This document shows, piece by piece, positions 51,695 through 59,429 of a DNA stretch of 64,000 bases; the stretch's first letter is position 1; the number at the start of each line of letters is the position of its first letter. Source of the DNA: UBA5336 sp038526245 (GTDB lineage Bacteria; Pseudomonadota; Alphaproteobacteria; Caulobacterales; Hyphomonadaceae); contig JBCBGZ010000005.1 of the NCBI GenBank assembly GCA_038526245.1, positions 20,230 to 84,229 on the forward strand, written 5' to 3'. Both the position numbers and the translations under genes were made by a program. The notes below the pieces were generated by a model, which saw only the letters and a list, made by a program, of their open reading frames with translations, did not search any database and had not been told where the DNA came from.

Positions 51695-51722
51695 TTGCAA
51701 TACCTCGCCTGCAGCGTAAAAC
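51695..51722 (+). promoter_or_regulatory. Candidate promoter of ihfA
   Basis: TTGCAA (51695-51700) and TAAAAC (51717-51722) are 16 bases apart, about 50 bases before the ihfA start. Nearby TAATAC is an alternative -10. The call is tentative. Confidence 0.35.
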
Positions 51723-51774
51723 CTTTCCTTAATACTCGCGCCGTATTTGTTAACCCATGGATGGAGAGCCTCCC

Positions 51775-52074
51775 ATGACTGGCAAGACTATCACGCGTGC
51801 AGAGGTGACCGATTCAATCGTTCGCCAAGTTGGATGTACGCGCCAGGAATCTTCTGACCTCCTCGATGATGCCCTCGAAATGATCGGCAAGGCGTTGGAG
51901 ACTGAAGGGGTTGTGAAGCTCTCCCGATTTGGAAACTTCGTCGTGCGTGAGAAAAGCGCGCGGGAAGGGCGCAACCCCAAGACTGGCCAGGAGGCGCTGA
52001 TCTCAGCGCGTAAGGTCGTCACCTTCCGCCCCTCTCCGCTGCTGAAATCCCGTGTCGATGAGGGGCAAGCATAG
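51775..52074 (+). CDS. ihfA: Integration host factor subunit alpha
   Basis: A 99-residue HU-family DNA-bending protein. TRAEVTDSIVRQVGCTRQESS is the dimerising helical part. LSRFGNFVVREKSAREGRNPKTG is the beta-arm with the intercalating proline. The C-terminus RKVVTFRPSPLLKSRV is typical. It forms a dimer with IhfB. GGAGAG eight bases upstream supports ATG 51775. A MerR gene follows, as in many alphaproteobacteria. Confidence 0.96.
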   Translation: MTGKTITRAEVTDSIVRQVGCTRQESSDLLDDALEMIGKALETEGVVKLSRFGNFVVREKSAREGRNPKTGQEALISARKVVTFRPSPLLKSRVDEGQA

Positions 52075-52086
52075 GAAGGATACCCC

Positions 52087-52581
52087 ATGGGCGCAGCCGT
52101 AGCCGAGAAGCCTAGACTGGAAAAAACCGCAGATGCCTATCGTTCGATTGGCGAAGCGGCCAAGGAACTGGGACTTCCGACGCATGTGCTGCGCTATTGG
52201 GAAACCAAGTTTCCACGTCACGTGAAGCCTGTGAAGCGGCCGGATGGGCGCCGCATGTTTCGCCCCCAGGATATTGACGGGCTCCGCGCGATCCAAACTC
52301 TGGTCCACAAGCGAGGCATGACGCTCAAGGGCGCCAAAGCTCTGCTTGCTGAGCAGGGCATAGATGCCGTGCTTGCAGGCGCTGCCATGATTGTGCCGAC
52401 CGAAGCTGTTGCAGAGCGCCCGGTTGTCCATGACCTACAGGACAAGGTGGCCGAGGCGTTTGGCGCGGAGGCTGCCCCGCGTCTTTCCGCCGCCCGCCGG
52501 GAGCGTCTGGAGACGGTTTTGACCGATCTTGTTGACCTGAAAGCCCGGTTGGATGCCCTGCGCCTTCAAAAGGCGGCGTAG
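52087..52581 (+). CDS. MerR family transcriptional regulator
   Basis: A 164-residue regulator with the MerR winged helix near the N-terminus (YRSIGEAAKELGLPTHVLRYWETKF) and a following RRMFRPQDIDGLRAIQTLV. The C-terminal half is a helical dimerisation segment without metal-binding cysteines. It is the regulator habitually found next to ihfA; the target genes are unknown. A small hairpin (CGCCTT/AAGGCG) lies at the end of the gene without a T run. Confidence 0.9.
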   Translation: MGAAVAEKPRLEKTADAYRSIGEAAKELGLPTHVLRYWETKFPRHVKPVKRPDGRRMFRPQDIDGLRAIQTLVHKRGMTLKGAKALLAEQGIDAVLAGAAMIVPTEAVAERPVVHDLQDKVAEAFGAEAAPRLSAARRERLETVLTDLVDLKARLDALRLQKAA

Positions 52582-52644
52582 CCCCGCTTTCTGAAATTTG
52601 CCAATTGCAATCTCCGCCGCGCTGGATTAGCTAGCGCGTTCGGT

Positions 52645-52722
52645 CGGAGCGTGGCGCAGCCCGGTTAGCGCACCGGTCTGGGGGACCGGGGGTCGGAGGT
52701 TCGAATCCTCTCGCTCCGACCA
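52645..52722 (+). tRNA. tRNA-Pro (anticodon GGG)
   Basis: The acceptor CGGAGCG (52645-52651) pairs with CGCTCCG (52712-52718), followed by A and an encoded CCA. The anticodon stem CCGGT/ACCGG encloses CTGGGGG, giving anticodon GGG. The T-arm GGAGG-TTCGAAT-CCTCT is standard. TTGCAA and TAGCTA upstream (52605-52633) are 17 bases apart and may be its promoter. Confidence 0.97.
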
Positions 52723-52756
52723 TTTTCATCACTGCCCATCGCGAGAGTTGCGGCGT

Positions 52757-53143
52757 TCATCCGGGCCCACTGGGCCGGGAGAGGATAAAGCCTGCCGACG
52801 CTGACAACACCAAAATCTGAACGCCGATCGCCCAGAGCGGTGCGCCGAGCACAACGCTGAGCACCGGCATGGCCGCCATGACGCTGACGCTGACCCATTT
52901 TGTTTTCCGGCTGATGGCGCCGTGCTCATTCCAGTTCCGGATTAACGGGCCAAAGCGCTTGTGACCGAGCAACCAGGCATGGAGCCGCGGACTGGAGCGG
53001 GCAAAGGCAAAGGCCGCCAGCAAGAGGAAGGGCGTCGTCGGCACCAGCGGCAGGGCAACCCCCACAAGGCCGGCACCGACGCACGTCAGCCCAAACGCGA
53101 TCCAGAGCCAGCGAACCGGCGCAGAGGGCCGGGGTTTATTCAT
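52757..53143 (-). CDS. DUF454 (YbaN-like) membrane protein
   Basis: A 128-residue protein with about three or four membrane helices. GLVGVALPLVPTTPFLLLAAFAFARSSPRLHAWLL and FGPLIRNWNEHGAI match the YbaN/DUF454 family, of unknown function. Its start overlaps the end of an upstream 52-residue gene by eight bases, so the two are probably coupled. It converges on the tRNA. Confidence 0.88.
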   Translation of the reverse strand: MNKPRPSAPVRWLWIAFGLTCVGAGLVGVALPLVPTTPFLLLAAFAFARSSPRLHAWLLGHKRFGPLIRNWNEHGAISRKTKWVSVSVMAAMPVLSVVLGAPLWAIGVQILVLSASAGFILSRPSGPG

Positions 53144-53294
53144 TGCGCAGCCAGAGCAGGAGTAGCGGGATCCAGATCAGGCTCAGCGTGATCACGCCCT
53201 TGATCGATTGATAGGCGATCCACCACCAGAAAAGGCGCGCGCGATTGGCGTTCAGATATGCGATGCCGGAGCGGATACGAGCAATGGGAGACAT
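53136..53294 (-). CDS. Hypothetical 52-residue membrane protein
   Basis: A short gene from an ATG at 53294 that ends eight bases inside the DUF454 gene. The protein is a basic N-terminus (SPIARIRSGIAYLNANRARL) followed by one or two hydrophobic helices ending LLLLWLRNE. It is not recognised. The overlap with a real gene and the membrane-like composition are the main reasons for calling it. A longer frame reaches 53426 but lacks such support. Confidence 0.5.
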   Translation of the reverse strand: MSPIARIRSGIAYLNANRARLFWWWIAYQSIKGVITLSLIWIPLLLLWLRNE

Positions 53295-53382
53295 TGCGCC
53301 TGCATCTAGGCCAAGAGGGACAGTGACACCAGCGCTTGCGACCGCACAGGGCGTCGCCCGGGCGGTAAACGAATTGGCAGAT

Positions 53383-53844
53383 TCAGAGCGCCCCTCCCTC
53401 GATGGTCGAAGAAGGGGCAAGGCCAAGGGGCGGGCCAGTACTCACATTGGATCGGCGACGTTCTGGCCGTAGGGTGCATGGAGCGAAGCGATATGCACCG
53501 TCGGTGTTTGCGGCGGGGGTGGAGGGTGCATATCGGGTTGCGCCCTCGATGCACCCTACGGCAAGCAACACCTCCACCCGCGCCGTGGCGCAGTCCAGCA
53601 CGCCCCAGCCATCCTCGCGGCCATCGCCCATCATGTGGCGGCGGAAATCCTTCCCCGCCTCGGACAAGTCGATCGCCTCGACATGGATCCAGCCATACCA
53701 GGTGATCTCGATGCGCAGCCCGGCAAAGGCGTGTCCTTCTTCGATCATGCGCCCGGTCCAGCGCACAAGTGCGCGCAGGCTTAGCCACAGGACCGGCCAG
53801 AAAAACGGGTGAACCCGGGAGAAGGGATCGCGCAGGGTTTCCAT
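53383..53844 (-). CDS. Hypothetical protein carrying a palindromic repeat in its 3' part
   Basis: A 153-residue frame. The first ~95 residues (METLRDPFSRVHPFFWPVLWL, then RIEITWYGWIHVEAIDLSEAG) look like a genuine small protein with one amphipathic or membrane-leaning helix. From about residue 95 the reading passes through a 95-base palindromic element (53467-53561), giving low-complexity text. The gene may have been extended or truncated by that insertion. The family is not recognised. Confidence 0.5.
   Translation of the reverse strand: METLRDPFSRVHPFFWPVLWLSLRALVRWTGRMIEEGHAFAGLRIEITWYGWIHVEAIDLSEAGKDFRRHMMGDGREDGWGVLDCATARVEVLLAVGCIEGATRYAPSTPAANTDGAYRFAPCTLRPERRRSNVSTGPPLGLAPSSTIEGGAL
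53467..53561. repeat. 95-bp palindromic repeat element
   Basis: The ends CCGTAGGGTGCAT (53467-53479) and ATGCACCCTACGG (53549-53561) are perfect inverted copies, and inner parts (ATATGCACC and GGGTGCATAT) also pair. The GGGTGCAT / GAGCGAAGCGATATGCACC wording resembles small dispersed repeats seen in many environmental proteobacteria. It lies inside the 3' part of a hypothetical gene. Only one copy was noticed in the window. Confidence 0.7.
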
Positions 53845-53938
53845 GGGGCAGAGTATACGCCCGGTAGCAAGGGGGGTGGATAAGGTGTCGGAAAATGCGG
53901 CTGTCGCGGTTAGGCTGTCATCTCAATGGGAGGCTTGA

Positions 53939-54901
53939 GTGAAGGCGTTTGAACCCCGGCGCATCCTGGTGCTCGGAACGGGCGGCATGATTGGGAACGC
54001 AACCGTGCGTGAGCTGACGCGTGCCGGGCACCGGGTCGTCTGCGTTTCCAGAACCGCGCAGCCGGGCGCGCCTACGGATGTGCGGCACATCCTGGCCGAC
54101 AGGACAGATACTCAGACCATAGGCACAGTGGTGGAGCGCGAAGCCATCGACTGTGTCATCGATGTGCTGGCCTATGCGGCGGAGACCACGACGCCGCTTC
54201 TGGAACTGCTGGAGGGGCGCGTCGAGCGATATGTGCTCATCAGTTCGTCGGACGTCTATGCCGCCTATGGCGCGATTCATGGGCTGGAGCCCCAGCCAGT
54301 TTGGGACGGGCCGATTACAGAGCGCGCGCCCCTGCGGACAAGCAGGTTCCCCTATCGCGGGGCCCAGCCGCGTGCTGTCGATGCGGATGACGCCTGGATG
54401 GACGCCTATGACAAGATTCCCATCGAGACCGCCGTGCGCGCGATGCAGACGCCCTGGACGATCCTGCGTTTGCCCATGGTGTTTGGCCCGAATGACCGCC
54501 AGAGGCGTTTTGAGTGGATGGCCGCACCGATGCGCGCAGGCGCAAATGCGATAGAGGCGCCGGCGGCCTGGCTCGATTGGGTCACGACATATGGATTTGA
54601 GGAGAATGTGGGGGCGGCCATCGCGCTGGCAGCCGCGCATCCTGAGGCGGCGCGAGAGGTCTTCAACGTCGTCGATTTCGCGCCTGTCTCCCATCGCCAA
54701 TGGATCGCGCGTTTGGCAGACCATTTTCGTTGGTCCGGTGAGGTGCGCACCTCGCAGGGCGAGGATGGGGCGCTGGCAAAGGCGGTCTCGCGGCTGAACT
54801 TGGCGGTTCCGCTCGATATGTCCGGAGAGCGACTGAGCCAGCGGCTCGGCTTTGTGCCGCCTGTTTCGATTGGCGAGGCCATCGTGCGGACGTTTGCGTG
54901 A
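53939..54901 (+). CDS. NAD-dependent epimerase/dehydratase-like protein
   Basis: A 320-residue Rossmann-fold protein. ILVLGTGGMIGNATVRELTRAGHRV holds the glycine motif. VLISSSDVYAAYG supplies the serine/tyrosine region, and TILRLPMVFGPND the usual extended-SDR segment. The classical YxxxK is not clear: the Tyr-Asp-Lys in DAYDKIPIE is the nearest. The substrate is unknown. It starts at a GTG with GGGAGG upstream. Confidence 0.82.
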   Translation: MKAFEPRRILVLGTGGMIGNATVRELTRAGHRVVCVSRTAQPGAPTDVRHILADRTDTQTIGTVVEREAIDCVIDVLAYAAETTTPLLELLEGRVERYVLISSSDVYAAYGAIHGLEPQPVWDGPITERAPLRTSRFPYRGAQPRAVDADDAWMDAYDKIPIETAVRAMQTPWTILRLPMVFGPNDRQRRFEWMAAPMRAGANAIEAPAAWLDWVTTYGFEENVGAAIALAAAHPEAAREVFNVVDFAPVSHRQWIARLADHFRWSGEVRTSQGEDGALAKAVSRLNLAVPLDMSGERLSQRLGFVPPVSIGEAIVRTFA

Positions 54902-54950
54902 CCAGGCACGCTGGGCTTAGTCTGGCGCGGAGGGGAAGAGGAGACTTGTG

Positions 54951-55496
54951 ATGGCCCTGAAAGACACGCCGATTTGTGATTTTGGCTGGAAAGCGCCGGA
55001 GTTCACGCTGGCAGACCCGGCGGGGCAGACCTTCACGATGAGCGAGCATCTGGGCAAGCGTGGCCTGCTGGTTGCCTTCATCTGCAACCATTGCCCCTAT
55101 GTGAAGGCGATTGCGGACCGGCTGGCGAGTGATGCGGCAGAGCTGATGGGGGAGGGCACCCACGTGCTCGCACTGATGCCGAATGACTACCGCAGCTACC
55201 CTGCCGATGCGCCGGAGAAGATGGTGGATTTCGCCGCCGCCCATGGGTTCAGCTTTCCCTATCTGGTGGATGAGGGCGGGGCGGTGGCCCGAGCCTACGG
55301 CGCAGTGTGCACGCCGGATTTCTTTGGTCTGAACGCCAAGGGCGAGCTGCAGTATCGCGGCCGGCTGGACGATGCCCGCATGGGCGACCCCTCAGGCCGC
55401 ACGCGGGAGTTGGTGGACGCCATGCGCCTGATCGCTGAGACGGGCAACGGCCCGCGCGAGCAAACCCCCAGCATGGGGTGTTCGATTAAGTGGTAG
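54951..55496 (+). CDS. Thioredoxin-like/AhpC-TSA family protein
   Basis: A 181-residue thioredoxin-fold protein. FICNHCPYVKAIADRL contains the single-pair CNHC motif of a subgroup often annotated as thioredoxin family or peroxiredoxin-like. YGAVCTPDFFGLNAKGELQYRGRLDD gives the cis-proline and C-terminal strand. There is no signal peptide, so it is cytosolic. ATG 54951 follows an in-frame TTG/ATG pair. Its end (SMGCSIKW) is typical of the subgroup. Confidence 0.88.
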   Translation: MALKDTPICDFGWKAPEFTLADPAGQTFTMSEHLGKRGLLVAFICNHCPYVKAIADRLASDAAELMGEGTHVLALMPNDYRSYPADAPEKMVDFAAAHGFSFPYLVDEGGAVARAYGAVCTPDFFGLNAKGELQYRGRLDDARMGDPSGRTRELVDAMRLIAETGNGPREQTPSMGCSIKW

Positions 55497-55516
55497 GTGG
55501 GCATTATTCAAAACAA

Positions 55517-56011
55517 TTAGAATTCTGCCAACAATGGGGTAATCAACCCCAGCCCAAATAGTATAGCAGAAACTGCAAACAGAGCGAGTGAGAAACCTAC
55601 CAATATGAAGTTTCGTTTGAACCTTTTGGCGTGCCGTTGAAAATCTGAGTAAATTGAGACTTGTATTTCATTTGCTTGTTCTTCCGATAGATTCTGGCGT
55701 GCAAGAAGCAAACTGTTTAGGCCTGCCGCATGAAGCGATATGAACCTCAGAGAGATCTGGCTGCTGATGTAACCAATCGAGCCTCCTGCAAATGCCAATA
55801 ACAATCCAATGACAAAATATCTAAGAGACACTGGCGCAGCGTCAGACAGTGCATGTTCCGCGATTACAAATTCTCGCAGGATGAATACTGCAGAAGCTGC
55901 GTGACCAACAATCAGCCAGGTTGCCAATCTAGCTCCCCATTGATCGGTCCTTGTTATGACGTCCGCCATTTGCTGGCGCAGGTGATCTAGCTCTTTCTCT
56001 TCGATACTCAT
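55517..56011 (-). CDS. Hypothetical membrane protein of atypical base composition
   Basis: A 164-residue protein with an N-terminal charged segment, about four hydrophobic helices (~30-50, 65-85, 136-160) and a basic connecting stretch (YSDFQRHAKRFKRNF). No family is recognised. Its DNA is clearly AT-richer than its neighbours, suggesting recent acquisition. Its ATG overlaps the helicase stop (ATGA, 56008-56011), so it is expected to be co-translated with the helicase. Confidence 0.7.
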   Translation of the reverse strand: MSIEEKELDHLRQQMADVITRTDQWGARLATWLIVGHAASAVFILREFVIAEHALSDAAPVSLRYFVIGLLLAFAGGSIGYISSQISLRFISLHAAGLNSLLLARQNLSEEQANEIQVSIYSDFQRHAKRFKRNFILVGFSLALFAVSAILFGLGLITPLLAEF

Positions 56012-58335
56012 GCCGCCACCAAAAACGTCGAAATCACCTTCTTCGATCCCGTCTGAAACTTCACCGTCAGTTTTGTCCCGTCGGCGCGCTCGACGTGGCC
56101 GTAGCCGAATTTGTCGTGGAAGACGCGTTGACCGATCTGGAAGCCGGATTGGCCGCCTGAGGTGGCGATGAGGGTGGCGTTGCCTTCAAGTGTGCGGGGC
56201 GCCTCGCTGACGCCGGATCTGGCGTTCTCCTTCAGGCGTTTCCAGCCGGGCGAGGTGTAGCTTGAGCGGTCGCCGAGGTCTTCGACGCTTCCCGTAAAGC
56301 CCTGGTCGGCGCCGGGCTGTGTGCTGTAGCCGGTCTCCGCGCTCGCCTCGACATGCTCATGGGGCAGCTCGTCGACAAAGCGGGACGGCAGCACGGCCTG
56401 CCAGCGGCCATAGATGACGCGGTTGGCCACGAAAGAGATGCGGCAGACTTCTCGCGCGCGGGTAATGCCGACATAGGCGAGGCGGCGCTCTTCCTCCAGG
56501 CCCTTCATCCCGCTCTCATCGATGGAGCGTTTTGAGGGGAAAACTTCCTCCTCCCAGCCGGGCAGGAAGACCAGGGGCCATTCGAGGCCCTTGGCGCCAT
56601 GTAGAGTGAGGATCTGGACCTCGTCGCCATTGGCCGCCCCGCCCACATCCATGACGAGCTCCACATGCTCCAGGAATGCGGGCAGGGTGTCGAATTCGCT
56701 GACGGCGCGGATCAGCTCCTTGAGGTTGTCCAGGCGCGTCTGGCTCTGGGGGCTGCGATCCTTCTGTAGCATGTCCGTGTAGCCGGACTCCTCCAGAATC
56801 ACTTCGAGCAGCTCCGGCGCGGGCATGCCGTTCGCCAGGCGATCGCGCCACATATTCACCTGGTCGATGAAGGTGGTGAGGCCGCGCTTGGCCGCGCCTT
56901 TGATCTCGTCGGTCTGCAGGACCATTGGCGTCAGCGTGAAGAGAGAGCGGCCATCCTCGCGGGCATAGAGCTGGAGCTTCTGCAGGGAGGCATTGCCCAC
57001 TCCGCGCTTGGGTTGGTTCACCACGCGCTCGAAGGCGAGATCATCATCGGTGGACCGGATGAGGCGCAGATAGGCCAGCGCGTCGCGAATCTCGGCGCGC
57101 TCGAAAAAGCGCGGCCCGCCGATCACCCGGTAGGGGATGCCGAGCATGATGAAGCGCTCTTCGAACGCTCGCATCTGCCAGGAGGCGCGCACCAGCACGG
57201 CGCAGTCTTCATTCTTGCCGCCCTTGGCGACCCAGGCCTCCACCTCGTCGCCGACCATGCGCGCCTCGGCCTCGCCATCCCAGAGCCCGCGCACCTGCAC
57301 TTTCTTGGCATCCGGGTCAGCCGCCGTGTCATCGCCCACATAAAGCGTTTTGCCGAGCCGGCCCTTATTGTTGCCGATGACGGCGCTGGCGGCGGCCAGG
57401 ATATGCTGGGTGGAGCGGTAGTTGCGCTCGAGACGGATGACCGTCGCGCCGGGGAAGTCGGTCTCGAAGCGCAGGATGTTGTCGACCTCCGCCCCGCGCC
57501 AGCCATAGATCGACTGGTCGTCGTCGCCGACGCAGCAGATATTGCTGTTGCCCTGGGCCAGCAGCCGCAGCCAGAGATACTGGGCCACGTTCGTATCCTG
57601 ATACTCATCAACCAGAATGTATCGAAACTTTGCGTGATATTCCGAAAGGAGATCGGGGTTTTTCTGGAAGATGGTGATGTTGTGGATGAGCAGATCGCCA
57701 AAGTCGCAGGCATTCAGCACGCGCAGGCGCGCTTGATAGGTCTCGTAACACTTGATGCCCTTGCCATCGGCAAACTGATAGGCCTCCTCGTCCGGTACGT
57801 TGCCAGGCACGAGCGCGCGGTTCTTCCAGCCATCAATCAGGGCAGCCAGATAGCGGGGTGTCCAGCGCTTCGGGTCGATATTTTCGGCTTCGATGATCTG
57901 CTTGCACAGACGCACCTGGTCGTCGGTGTCCAGAATGGTGTAGCTGGATTTCAGGCTGGCGAGCTCGGCATGTTTGCGCAGGATCTGCGCACTGATCGAG
58001 TGGAACGTCCCCAGCCAGCGTAGCCCTTCGCCAGCATCGCCGATCAGCCTCAATGCTCGCTCGCGCATTTCCCGCGCGGCCTTATTGGTGAAGGTCACGG
58101 TCAGGGTCTGGCTGGGCCACGCCTTCTGCGTCGCGATAATGTGGGCGAGCCGCGTGGTCAGCACCCGGGTTTTGCCCGTGCCAGCGCCAGCCAGCACCAG
58201 CAAGGGGCCTTCCGTGGTTAGAACGGCCTCGCGCTGTTCGGGGTTCAGGCCGTCCAGATAGTCAGCGTCGTCCGACGCGACCGGGGGACGGGCGGTGGCC
58301 ATCTGCGAGATGGAGGGGCGATTCTCTGCGCTCAT
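56008..58335 (-). CDS. uvrD: UvrD/PcrA-type ATP-dependent DNA helicase
   Basis: A 775-residue superfamily 1 3'-5' helicase. Motifs in order: LVLAGAGTGKTRVL (Walker A), VTFTNKAAREM, DEYQDTN (Walker B), GDDDQSIYGWRGAE, LERNYRST, and late TLHGAKGLEWPLVF and EERRLAYVGITRA. The C-terminal GQRVFHDKFGYGHVER is a Tudor-like tail for RNA polymerase binding in UvrD/PcrA. It acts in nucleotide excision and mismatch repair. The ATG at 58335 gives the family length; a longer frame upstream reads unlike the family. Confidence 0.95.
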   Translation of the reverse strand: MSAENRPSISQMATARPPVASDDADYLDGLNPEQREAVLTTEGPLLVLAGAGTGKTRVLTTRLAHIIATQKAWPSQTLTVTFTNKAAREMRERALRLIGDAGEGLRWLGTFHSISAQILRKHAELASLKSSYTILDTDDQVRLCKQIIEAENIDPKRWTPRYLAALIDGWKNRALVPGNVPDEEAYQFADGKGIKCYETYQARLRVLNACDFGDLLIHNITIFQKNPDLLSEYHAKFRYILVDEYQDTNVAQYLWLRLLAQGNSNICCVGDDDQSIYGWRGAEVDNILRFETDFPGATVIRLERNYRSTQHILAAASAVIGNNKGRLGKTLYVGDDTAADPDAKKVQVRGLWDGEAEARMVGDEVEAWVAKGGKNEDCAVLVRASWQMRAFEERFIMLGIPYRVIGGPRFFERAEIRDALAYLRLIRSTDDDLAFERVVNQPKRGVGNASLQKLQLYAREDGRSLFTLTPMVLQTDEIKGAAKRGLTTFIDQVNMWRDRLANGMPAPELLEVILEESGYTDMLQKDRSPQSQTRLDNLKELIRAVSEFDTLPAFLEHVELVMDVGGAANGDEVQILTLHGAKGLEWPLVFLPGWEEEVFPSKRSIDESGMKGLEEERRLAYVGITRAREVCRISFVANRVIYGRWQAVLPSRFVDELPHEHVEASAETGYSTQPGADQGFTGSVEDLGDRSSYTSPGWKRLKENARSGVSEAPRTLEGNATLIATSGGQSGFQIGQRVFHDKFGYGHVERADGTKLTVKFQTGSKKVISTFLVAA

Positions 58336-58430
58336 GGGCCGGAATATAGCAGGAACGCGGGCGGGTGTTAGGGGATGGCGGCACAACAGAAGATGTCCCT
58401 CACACCGGGCTGACAAATTCGTGTCTTTAT

Positions 58431-58445
58431 CGTTCGCAAAGAACG
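58431..58445. promoter_or_regulatory. Inverted repeat upstream of the radical SAM gene
   Basis: CGTTC (58431-58435) and GAACG (58441-58445) are inverted copies around GCAAA, 17 bases before the radical SAM start and in the divergent gap with uvrD. It is a candidate regulatory site. The half-sites are short, so chance is possible. Confidence 0.35.
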
Positions 58446-58461
58446 CTCTAACTCGGGGTGT

Positions 58462-59409
58462 ATGACAACGACGCTTATACAACCATCGGTAAAGTTCGCC
58501 GATCCGGATACCACTGCGAAGGGCGAGGCCCGGGCGAAGGTGGCCTATAACGGCACTAAAACGCTGTGGCTGAACACCGGCACGCTCTGCAACATCGAGT
58601 GCGCCAACTGCTATATCGAAAGCTCGCCCAGCAATGACCGTCTGGTCTACCTGACGCTTGCCGATGTGGAGCCGTATCTCGATGAACTCGAGGCGGCCGG
58701 CGAGCATGGCATCGAAATCGGCATTACCGGCGGTGAGCCTTTCATGGCGCCGGAAATCATTGAGATCATGGATGCCGCGCTGGCGCGGGGGCACAGCTTG
58801 CTCGTTCTCACCAACGCGATGCAGCCCATGATGCGTCCGCGCATTCAGGCGGGTCTACTGGATCTGAAGGACCGCTTCGGGGATCGAATGAGCCTTCGGG
58901 TAAGCCTCGATCACTACACAGCAAAACTGCATGACGAAGAACGCGGAGACGGCGCATTTGCGTTGACGCAGAAGGGGCTCCATTGGCTGGCCGACCATGG
59001 CTTTCGGGTCGATCTGGCCGGCCGGACCGTTTGGGGCGAAATGGAATATGAGGCGCGCGAGGGATATGGTGCTCTGATCCGCCAAATCGGGCTGGACACC
59101 CGGGCAGACGACCCAGCCTCACTCGTGCTGTTTCCTGAAATGGAAGCCGATGGCGACCCGCCAGAAATCACGACAGCTTGCTGGGGCATATTGGATAAAC
59201 ACCCCGACAGTTTGATGTGCGCCAGCCAGCGCATGGTGGTGCGTCGCAACGGCGATGGGCGGGCGAGCGTGCAGGCCTGTACGCTTATTCCCTATGACCA
59301 GCGGTTCAATTTGGGAGGGACGCTGGCGGAAGCGCGCGGCGAGGTCCCCCTGAGCCATCCCTATTGCGCGAGCTTCTGCGTCCTGGGCGGCGGCAGCTGC
59401 TCAGCCTGA
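58462..59409 (+). CDS. Radical SAM protein linked to an arsenite methyltransferase gene
   Basis: A 315-residue enzyme. CNIECANC (C43, C47, C50) is the CxxxCxxC motif for the SAM-binding cluster, and GITGGEPF the next core motif. The C-terminus has CASFCVLGGGSC (C302, C306, C313), with further cysteines at ACWGIL and MCASQ and QACTL. This pattern suits an auxiliary iron-sulfur cluster. It starts 20 bases before an ArsM-type gene, so it may modify a methylated arsenical. It does not clearly read as the known ArsS, and its product is unknown. Confidence 0.85.
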   Translation: MTTTLIQPSVKFADPDTTAKGEARAKVAYNGTKTLWLNTGTLCNIECANCYIESSPSNDRLVYLTLADVEPYLDELEAAGEHGIEIGITGGEPFMAPEIIEIMDAALARGHSLLVLTNAMQPMMRPRIQAGLLDLKDRFGDRMSLRVSLDHYTAKLHDEERGDGAFALTQKGLHWLADHGFRVDLAGRTVWGEMEYEAREGYGALIRQIGLDTRADDPASLVLFPEMEADGDPPEITTACWGILDKHPDSLMCASQRMVVRRNGDGRASVQACTLIPYDQRFNLGGTLAEARGEVPLSHPYCASFCVLGGGSCSA

Positions 59410-59429
59410 ACCTGCAGACTTTATCACGA

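Noticed and set aside
53306..53788. Alternative 160-codon minus-strand frame near the palindromic repeat
   Set aside because: Arg/His/Gly-rich shadow of the frame at 53383-53844, which has a more protein-like N-terminus.
57013..58023. 336-codon plus-strand frame opposite the UvrD gene
   Set aside because: It lies wholly antisense to helicase motifs, has no ribosome site and reads as composition shadow of GC-rich coding.
58336..58794. N-terminal extension of the UvrD frame
   Set aside because: It overlaps the start of the radical SAM gene on the other strand and does not resemble helicase N-termini.
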